In this document: positions 20,981 through 25,832 of the stretch, piece after piece
Numbering within the stretch: position 1 is the stretch's first letter
Layout of the letters: each line of letters begins with the position of its first letter
IMG/VR virus record: IMGVR_UViG_3300022856_000032
Coordinates: 1 to 25,832 of that record
Length of the DNA: 25,832 nucleotides
From: a virus
Reading direction: 5' to 3' (one strand)
Position numbers and translations under genes: made by a program
Notes under the pieces: generated by a model
What the model was told of the DNA's origin: nothing
What the model saw: the letters and a program-made list of their open reading frames with translations, nothing else
Databases searched by the model: none

Positions 20981-21603
20981 AACATTTTTCCATTATGTAC
21001 ACCTCCAAAGTTTACCCATTCGTGTGGGTCTCGCTCCCCGACCAGTGAGCGATTTTCTCCTTTGTAGTTAGTAAATACCTCATCAATGGTGGTAGTGAGT
21101 CCAGTCCGCTCCTCAATGTTGTTACGGAATACCGTCACCTCTGATGGTACTCGATACCCCTTGAGAGCTTTGAAACCTCGAGTAGTAATCAGCCACCCTT
21201 TCTCTCTGTCGTGTTTTCCGTCCTCATTCTTAACCTTTGCAATGAGCCCAAGAGTCCTGCATTGAGTGGTTCGATGCCGTTCACAGTCGTGGAAATCTTG
21301 AGACACCACGTGTACTTGGTTTGCATCTTGGAATGTTTTACCCTCTCTCATTCCCTTTGCCACTGCATCACCCATGTGCTTGAGTAGTAATGCGTTGAAA
21401 AAGTCGAGTTTATGAACGTACTCTGTCATGTTTTCATTACAGTTTGGGCACTTGGTTTGATCATTGAGAGCTTTCCATGACTGTGCTACGCATGCTCGCA
21501 AGTACCCTGCACTCTCAAATGCCTTTGGATTGCTCTCATGCAGCTTCACAAGGAACTCCCAGAGCTTTGGCAATTTGCCTCTGTTGTGTTGTTTTTTACT
21601 CAT
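20977..21603 (-). CDS. Zinc-motif plus winged-helix-like hypothetical protein (208 aa)
   Basis: Begins MSKKQHNRGKLPKLWEFLVK. Around residue 52 there is a CPNC pair, followed later by DFHDCERHRTTQC, which may supply further metal ligands. From about residue 115 a winged-helix pattern follows (CRTLGLIAKVKNEDG; GWLITTRGFKALKGYRVPSE). I recognise this as a recurring uncharacterised phage protein type encoded near replication genes, but cannot name a family. The gene starts in the coupling junction AAAGAAAACAAATCATGA after the DnaC-like gene. A DNA-binding role in replication is inferred. Confidence 0.55.
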   Translation of the reverse strand: MSKKQHNRGKLPKLWEFLVKLHESNPKAFESAGYLRACVAQSWKALNDQTKCPNCNENMTEYVHKLDFFNALLLKHMGDAVAKGMREGKTFQDANQVHVVSQDFHDCERHRTTQCRTLGLIAKVKNEDGKHDREKGWLITTRGFKALKGYRVPSEVTVFRNNIEERTGLTTTIDEVFTNYKGENRSLVGERDPHEWVNFGGVHNGKML

Positions 21604-22139
21604 GATTTGTTTTCTTTAGCTTTTAAGAGTCTCCTGTCCTCACCTTTGAGATGAACCACATCACAGAGCTCGACTATTCGTGATGCTGTACGGTCTCCAA
21701 CTCTGTCAGCAAGTTCAGCCACTGAAAGATTAGAGGTGAAAATCACAGGCATCATTTTGGTATAGCGGTCATTGATGATGAGATAGAACACCTCCGCCAC
21801 GTAGTCAGTAATCCTTTCAGCTCCAATATCATCGAGAATGAGCACCCCTTTGTATTCAGTCAGCCTTTCGTCCCATCGTCTTTTGTCGTATACAGAGCGG
21901 TCAAAGTCTCTTTTGATGTCAAAGATGAGCTCTGTGGTGTTGTGAATTGTGTTCTGTATATTGAGCTCATCCAACTTTTTCTGTATGCCATAGGCAATGT
22001 GAGTCTTTCCAGTACCTACGTCACCATGGATGTAGAGACCTTTGCGACTCTCTTTGATTTTCTCAATAAACTTTTGAACATTTGCAGGTACGTCAGCCCA
22101 TTCTGCGTGTTCGTACCGTTTTGGTGTTGATCTGTTCAT
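21600..22139 (-). CDS. DnaC/IstB-like AAA+ helicase loader (179 aa)
   Basis: Walker A GDVGTGKT (39-46), Walker B VLILDD (99-104), sensor 1 FTSN (134-137) and an arginine-finger region GDRTASRI (148-155) are all present in the expected order and spacing. The protein lacks the N-terminal helicase-interaction domain of E. coli DnaC and is close in size to short phage loaders. Its role would be to place the host or phage replicative helicase at the origin opened by the initiator encoded directly upstream; the two genes overlap by 4 bp (ATGA). Confidence 0.8.
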   Translation of the reverse strand: MNRSTPKRYEHAEWADVPANVQKFIEKIKESRKGLYIHGDVGTGKTHIAYGIQKKLDELNIQNTIHNTTELIFDIKRDFDRSVYDKRRWDERLTEYKGVLILDDIGAERITDYVAEVFYLIINDRYTKMMPVIFTSNLSVAELADRVGDRTASRIVELCDVVHLKGEDRRLLKAKENKS

Positions 22140-22795
22140 ACTCCGCTGTACTTACCTGCTTTGCTAGTGTCGACCCCTTTTCTTCTAGCCCATGAGAGGA
22201 TTGTTGCGTAGTGGCTCTTATACTTGTAGCCCTTGCTCTCGATGCCAGTATCGAGCTCCTCAATCATCACCTCTCTGTTTGTCCCCAGTTTATCCCCAAG
22301 TTTCTCATACTCATCAGATGTCAGTTTCACTTTCTGAAACTCACCATAATTGACCTTGTTTGTAGCCGTTTTTTCCTCTTTTTTAGGCTTTTCTTTATAG
22401 CCTATCGATAGGCTATCTATAGCCTCTGATTTATGATTTATGATTTCTGATTTAATCTTTAATATATGAGGCGGTACTTTTTTCAAGTATTTTTCGATTG
22501 AAAGCTGCACCTTTACGTTGTTGGCTACGTTCTGATGCTCTGGGTAGTTTGGAATGATGACCCAGCCATCAACGTACGCCACTTTTGGTACCAACTCTTT
22601 GAACAACTTATTTACCAAGTCCTCTTTATATTTTAGATACATCACCATCTCAACCATTGGCAGTCGATACATACCGGAGATCTCGGTGTTTTTGTTGGTG
22701 ATGAGGTACATATACAGCCTCTGTGCTTTGTCAGATAGTTCAATGAACCACTCATCCTCCCATATCACTGTCTTCACCATTCTAGTGTGAGCCAA
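22136..22795 (-). CDS. Phage replication initiator (DnaD/replisome-organiser-like) carrying a probable origin
   Basis: 219 residues. The N-terminal 95 residues read as a winged-helix domain (MAHTRMVKTVIWEDEWFIEL; LYMYLITNKNTEISGMYRLP; WVIIPNYPEHQN), like phage replisome organisers. A Lys/Glu-rich linker follows, and residues 152-212 (FQKVKLTSDEYEKLGDKLGT; HYATILSWARRKG) match the C-terminal helical region common in such initiators. The gene for a helicase loader follows with a 4-bp overlap, the classic initiator-loader pair. The linker is encoded by AT-rich tandem 7-mers and three 11-mers, probably the origin, as in other phages whose origin lies within the initiator gene. Confidence 0.75.
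   Translation of the reverse strand: MAHTRMVKTVIWEDEWFIELSDKAQRLYMYLITNKNTEISGMYRLPMVEMVMYLKYKEDLVNKLFKELVPKVAYVDGWVIIPNYPEHQNVANNVKVQLSIEKYLKKVPPHILKIKSEIINHKSEAIDSLSIGYKEKPKKEEKTATNKVNYGEFQKVKLTSDEYEKLGDKLGTNREVMIEELDTGIESKGYKYKSHYATILSWARRKGVDTSKAGKYSGV
22397..22454. other. Probable replication origin inside the initiator gene
   Basis: Three 11-mers lie in a row: ATAGCCTATCG (22397-22407), ATAGGCTATCT (22408-22418) and ATAGCCTCTGA (22419-22429). They are followed by four perfect tandem 7-mers on the plus strand: TGATTTA, TGATTTA, TGATTTC, TGATTTA (22427-22454), then more A/T-rich DNA up to about 22475. Iterons beside an AT-rich unwinding region within an initiator gene is a known phage origin layout. 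The constraint on the coding frame (a low-complexity linker) supports a second function for this DNA. Confidence 0.5.
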
Positions 22796-22856
22796 GTTAT
22801 TTTTTGTTATTTTCTGATAAAACTCTGCCTATACATTCCGTGAGTTTTCATAATGT

Positions 22857-24842
22857 TTATGCTTTATACCCTTGGAGTCTTTGTAGACCTCTCCTGCTTG
22901 GGTCTTGAAATAACATGTCACCCTTTCCGACCAACTCCTCTGCACCTGCAACATCCAAAACAATTTGGCTGTCGGTACGTGATGAAGTCATAAAGGCAAT
23001 TCGTGTTGGTAGGTTTGCTTTGATAAGCCCAGTCACTACGTCCACTGATGGTCTCTGTGTAGCAATGATTAGGTGAATACCTGCTGCTCTACCCTCTTGA
23101 GCCAGTCTCACAATCATGAGCTCTGCCTCACTTGGTTCACCAATACTCTTTGTGAGTATCAAACTGGCAAACTCATCAATGACCACCACCAATTTCGGCA
23201 TTTGCTCCACTTGGTCTGCATTGTAGTCATCGATGTTACGATATTTTGCTTTCTGCAATTTTTCGTACCGCACATCCATTTCCTCAACCAACCACTTGAG
23301 AGCTTTGATAGACTCTGCATGTTTGTGCAAGATTCGAGACTGCACATGTGGTTCGTCTGCGAAAGGCATGAGCTCAACTCTCTTGGGGTCTATGAGCACC
23401 AGATTTAGCTCCTCTGGCGTGTTCTGTGCAATAAGGCTGTGGAGTATCACATTGAGCATTACGCTCTTACCAGAGCCTGTAGAGCCTGCTATGAGCAAGT
23501 GTGGCATCTCTCTCAAGTCCTTTGTGACTGTCTTACCATAAACATCAACTCCGATTGGAATGTTGAGTGTGCTCGGTTCGAGTCCTGTACTCCCTGCAGG
23601 AATACCATCAGCAAAGAAATCAATACGCTTTCTGTCCTCATTTGGAACTTCGATACCAACCTTGTCGGTACCCATAATTGGAGCCTGCACACGTATACTC
23701 TTTGCCTCAAGAGCAATAGCAATATCCTTTGCGTGAGTTTCGATAGATTTCATCCTCACTCCTCGAGATGGCTTGAGTGTATACATCACTACTGATGAGT
23801 TGCGATGTGTCTCCTCCATCTTTACTGGGATGCCAAACTCTTGGAGCTTGAGTCGTATCTTTTCCTCTGGGTCAAGATTTCTGTTTGCCAACTTGTCTGG
23901 TGCACTCTCTTGGTAGCTTTTCTCTACCACCACAGTGTCAGCCTTTGTTTTGTGTATCACCTTTGGTGCTGCAGCAGTGATGAGGTTGTCTCGATACGCA
24001 AGCCATGAGTCCTTTCCATCAAACATATCTGATGGATTGGGCAAAAAGATAGCGTTCGGGTTCGTCAAAAACTCCACAGCATCGATGTAGAGTTGGTACA
24101 TAGCAGCAAACTCACCTCTGATGTCACTGTAATCAATGACATAGTATTGGCTTTGTGCACTGCCGTCTTTATTCTTTGAGATTTTTGTTTCTCTGTAGAG
24201 GATTGCCACTGGCTCCTCTTTCAACTCCTCACGTGTGATAGTGAAGTTGAAAAATGATTGACTCAATTTTGTTGGGTCAGTTATTTCCTCCGAGTCAGTG
24301 AATGAACGAATAAACTTGTGATCCTCAATGAATAGAGAACCCTTTGGGTATTCTCTCCCTGCAAAAGTTTCCTTTCTTGTTGAACGCCAAATCACGTCTG
24401 AATAACACTTGGCTGGTATAGGCATCTCTGCCCCCTCGTCAGTGTGTATCACCTGTGTGAAGCTCTCCTCAACGTGCAGTATTTCTCTCTTGTCCCAGTC
24501 TGGTGTCTCCTCAAAGTAGAAGTTCATCGCTGCGGTGTATTCTTTCACCATCTTTTCTCTGCTTCCTGTTTTGCCAAAATCAATGGCAACGTCAGAGTAG
24601 CTGTCAATGGCTTTCATCCCCTCATCAATCGCACCGTTCACATCTGAACACTCACCCTTGAGATACACCTCAAGAGCTTTGTGACATGCTTGACCCACGA
24701 CTCCCGATGGTGACATCGTGCTCTCGTAGATTTTCAGCATGTACTTCTTTTTCCATGCTAGTGGATTCCTACACAACAAGCCCAATGAGCTGTGACTCAT
24801 GTGGTCGATTGGTGGTTCCGTGGCGATATTTTTCTCTGTCAT
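22857..24842 (-). CDS. Fusion of a PD-(D/E)XK nuclease (RecB/Cas4-like) with an FtsK/SpoIIIE DNA translocase
   Basis: 661 residues in one uninterrupted frame. Residues about 15-290 show nuclease motifs: SHSSLGLLC start, G..H (GVVGQACHKALE, His54), D149 in YSDVIW, the D-x-K motif IEDHK (D174, K176) and Q195 (LSQSFF, QxxxY-like with Phe). Cys clusters for an Fe-S site are absent. Residues about 325-405 match the FtsK alpha domain (YTLKPSRGVRMKSIETHAKD; SIRVQAPIMGTDKVGIEVPN). Residues 425-661 are the RecA-like beta domain: Walker A GSTGSGKS (453-460), IDPKRVEL, Walker B LVVVIDE (551-557), ATQRPSVDVVTG and GKGDMLF. No gamma domain (KOPS/SRS reading) and no membrane segments. It would be a soluble motor that pumps double-stranded DNA while cutting. 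Located next to the origin region. I know no described phage protein with this fusion. Confidence 0.85.
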   Translation of the reverse strand: MTEKNIATEPPIDHMSHSSLGLLCRNPLAWKKKYMLKIYESTMSPSGVVGQACHKALEVYLKGECSDVNGAIDEGMKAIDSYSDVAIDFGKTGSREKMVKEYTAAMNFYFEETPDWDKREILHVEESFTQVIHTDEGAEMPIPAKCYSDVIWRSTRKETFAGREYPKGSLFIEDHKFIRSFTDSEEITDPTKLSQSFFNFTITREELKEEPVAILYRETKISKNKDGSAQSQYYVIDYSDIRGEFAAMYQLYIDAVEFLTNPNAIFLPNPSDMFDGKDSWLAYRDNLITAAAPKVIHKTKADTVVVEKSYQESAPDKLANRNLDPEEKIRLKLQEFGIPVKMEETHRNSSVVMYTLKPSRGVRMKSIETHAKDIAIALEAKSIRVQAPIMGTDKVGIEVPNEDRKRIDFFADGIPAGSTGLEPSTLNIPIGVDVYGKTVTKDLREMPHLLIAGSTGSGKSVMLNVILHSLIAQNTPEELNLVLIDPKRVELMPFADEPHVQSRILHKHAESIKALKWLVEEMDVRYEKLQKAKYRNIDDYNADQVEQMPKLVVVIDEFASLILTKSIGEPSEAELMIVRLAQEGRAAGIHLIIATQRPSVDVVTGLIKANLPTRIAFMTSSRTDSQIVLDVAGAEELVGKGDMLFQDPSRRGLQRLQGYKA

Positions 24843-25017
24843 ATAGTTGAATGATTAAATAAACGAATAATATACCCTATCGATAGTCTATCCCGACCTA
24901 TGCAACTGTGCAACCAGTCGCATGTGCATAACCTGTGTTTTACTTTTGTTTTTTATATCTTTTAGTTCTTAATCTTTTTCATCAGGCAGGTGCTCTCTTG
25001 GTCGGATTACGCATTCA
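24843..25017 (-). promoter_or_regulatory. Gene-free leader with a tandem 11-mer pair upstream of the fusion gene
   Basis: No gene is visible. ATACCCTATCG and ATAGTCTATCC (24872-24893) form a near-palindrome. In the mRNA sense a TATATT box follows directly after it, so the palindrome could be an operator overlapping a promoter; the matching -35 box is poor. A DnaA-box-like TTATGCACA lies at 24923-24931, and repeated GTTGCA words flank it (ACTGGTTGCACAGTTGCAT, minus strand). Start of the replication transcript is likely here. Confidence 0.4.
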
Positions 25018-25181
25018 TTACTTCGAGGACTTCAATTTTCTGTGATTTTTTTTCTTTTTCTTGTTGTACTTCTTAACAGGTACTGGTTTTCTAACCTCCC
25101 CCTTTTTAAGACAACCGCAAGGTGTGTAGCGTTTGTGCCCACAATTCTCGCAAGCGTCTCTTAGTTGTTTTTTCTACTCAT
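25018..25181 (-). pseudogene. Cys-rich small protein gene with a -1 frame break at A AAA AAC
   Basis: The ATG at 25181 overlaps the preceding stop by 8 bp (ATGAGTAG), but its frame stops after MSRKNN. In the -1 frame an intact reading follows: KKQLRDACENCGHKRYTPCG, then CLKKGEVRKPVPVKKYN and a Lys-rich tail (KKKKKNHRKLKSSK), ending TAA at 25018. The four Cys (CENC...CGC) look like a small zinc site. The switch point is AGA-AAA-AAC, a slippery heptamer A AAA AAC in the correct zero frame, so -1 frameshifting would give one 54-residue protein. A missing A in the six-A run (seven would restore the frame) is the simple alternative. Confidence 0.55.
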
Positions 25182-25356
25182 GGTCATTGTTTTTGTTACC
25201 CATCTCCTCGTACTGTTTCCAGTATCGAGCCCAAGTAATCTTCACTAAGTCGAGGTTGAATGGGTCGGCATGTCGGCAAAGTGTTGCCAGTGCTTTCACA
25301 AAGCTACCTCCGTGTTTTTCCATCGCATCAACAGTGTTACAATCTTGCTCATTCAT
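25174..25356 (-). CDS. Small hypothetical protein (60 aa)
   Basis: Begins MNEQDCNTVDAMEKHGGSFV, has a helical middle with ALATLCRHADPFNLDLVKIT and aromatic WARYWKQYEEMG, and ends in a charged tail. No family recognised; residues such as ALA.LC..ADP.N...I...W..YW..Y are typical of small phage early proteins of unknown role. ATG at 25356 overlaps the previous gene by 4 bp (ATGA) in an A-rich junction. Confidence 0.6.
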   Translation of the reverse strand: MNEQDCNTVDAMEKHGGSFVKALATLCRHADPFNLDLVKITWARYWKQYEEMGNKNNDHE

Positions 25357-25544
25357 GATTTTTTTGGTTTAGGGTTGTACTCATACAGCCAGTGCATACG
25401 AATAAAACCCACGATGATGCGTGTCTGCATGTTCTGCATAAACGCAGCAGGGATAGGGCGACTCCACTGTGTGTGGTAGATGCTCTTACCCTGCTTGGCG
25501 AGCTCGCATACTCGCCTCACTTTTGTAATTGACTTACCCCTCAT
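25353..25544 (-). CDS. Small basic hypothetical protein (63 aa)
   Basis: Begins MRGKSITKVRRVCELAKQGK and ends NPKPKKS; the middle (TQWSRPIPAAFMQNMQTRII, then VGFIRMHWLYEY) is aromatic with no clear membrane span. No family recognised. ATG at 25544 overlaps the C2H2 gene by 11 bp (ATGAGGGGTAA), the same overlap type as the one proposed for the ParB-like gene. Confidence 0.6.
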   Translation of the reverse strand: MRGKSITKVRRVCELAKQGKSIYHTQWSRPIPAAFMQNMQTRIIVGFIRMHWLYEYNPKPKKS

Positions 25545-25832
25545 GAGTCTTGAGGTGCTTAGTAAGTCCAGCTTTAGTTTTCACCACTTTGTCACACCCA
25601 TCGTGTGTGCAGGGAAAAGTAGCAGCTGGTGCTGGTGTTTCAATCTGCACATCATCCTCACTGTCGGTAGCATCAACAGCCTCTGCTAAAGGTTTCCGTT
25701 TGCTGTATGAGCCATCTTTCACCTCACCCTCTACCCTCTTTGCGTCTTTTTTGTTGGCAAACTTTGAACCGTTCTCAACAACCTCAACCTGCATATCTTC
25801 TTTGATACCAATACCTCTCAACGCATCTGGTG
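25534..25832 (-). CDS. C-terminal C2H2 zinc-finger protein (5' end off window)
   Basis: The frame is open to the right edge (PDA before LRGIGIKEDMQVEVV), so a start at the in-frame TTG at 25821 is not needed and the gene probably continues beyond the window. The visible part has an acidic/Ser-rich middle (AVDATDSEDDVQIETPAPAA) and a C-terminal finger CTHDGCDKVVKTKAGLTKHL then KTH with C-x4-C-x12-H-x3-H spacing. KTKAGLTKH is identical to the string in the finger of the small terminase. One finger alone binds DNA weakly, so a partner or dimer is expected. Role unknown; it could regulate early genes. Confidence 0.6.
   Translation of the reverse strand, partial: PDALRGIGIKEDMQVEVVENGSKFANKKDAKRVEGEVKDGSYSKRKPLAEAVDATDSEDDVQIETPAPAATFPCTHDGCDKVVKTKAGLTKHLKTHEG

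Noticed and set aside
22857-24842. Cas4-like protein of a CRISPR system
   Set aside because: There are no Fe-S cysteines, no cas1/cas2 neighbours and no CRISPR array in the window; the FtsK half points to DNA movement instead.

Overview
The window is part of the genome of a tailed double-stranded DNA bacteriophage (Caudoviricetes). Every gene I support lies on the minus strand, so the genome reads from base 25832 down to base 1. Borders are tight, with frequent 4, 8 or 11 bp stop/start overlaps. A peptide deformylase-like gene, a bacterial-type DnaC-like loader and an FtsK-like motor point to a bacterial host. Start codons are preceded by A-rich leaders without a Shine-Dalgarno sequence. This is typical of Bacteroidota and some other lineages, but the host cannot be fixed from this alone. 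No integrase, ParA, tRNA, CRISPR array or insertion sequence was seen.

Layout in transcription order. (1) 25832-24843: small early genes, including one C2H2 zinc-finger protein and one Cys-rich protein whose frame is broken near its start. (2) 24842-19547: DNA replication and processing. This holds a 661-aa fusion of a RecB/Cas4-like PD-(D/E)XK nuclease to an FtsK/SpoIIIE motor, a replication initiator carrying a probable origin inside its gene, a DnaC-like loader, a winged-helix/zinc protein, a ribbon-helix-helix protein, a DnaQ-like exonuclease and a frame-disrupted ParB-like protein. (3) 19481-13713: a small terminase subunit with an N-terminal C2H2 finger, several unknown genes, a peptide deformylase-like enzyme, a YopX-family protein, a small membrane protein, the large terminase and a C5-cytosine-methyltransferase-like protein. 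(4) 13629-8473: two small proteins, portal, a third C2H2 protein, an acidic scaffold-like protein and an N4-gp56-type major capsid protein. (5) 8402-1: a SAP-domain protein, decoration- and connector-like proteins, a repeat-rich virion protein, a coiled-coil/membrane protein, a membrane-anchored protein split by an in-frame TAG, a gp10-like propeller protein, a fibre-like protein and the start of a probable virion hydrolase.

Two layers of signal go beyond the gene list. An 11-bp unit close to ATAGSCTATCG, mostly in helical-turn phase and forming palindromes, recurs at five loci, including the probable origin inside the initiator gene. Two gene borders in the head region hold strongly folded RNA: a switch-like element before the scaffold gene (10364-10470) and a long hairpin at 7355-7395. 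The standout finding is the nuclease-FtsK fusion, followed by the C2H2 fingers (one fused to the small terminase), the 11-mer arrays and the structured leader.
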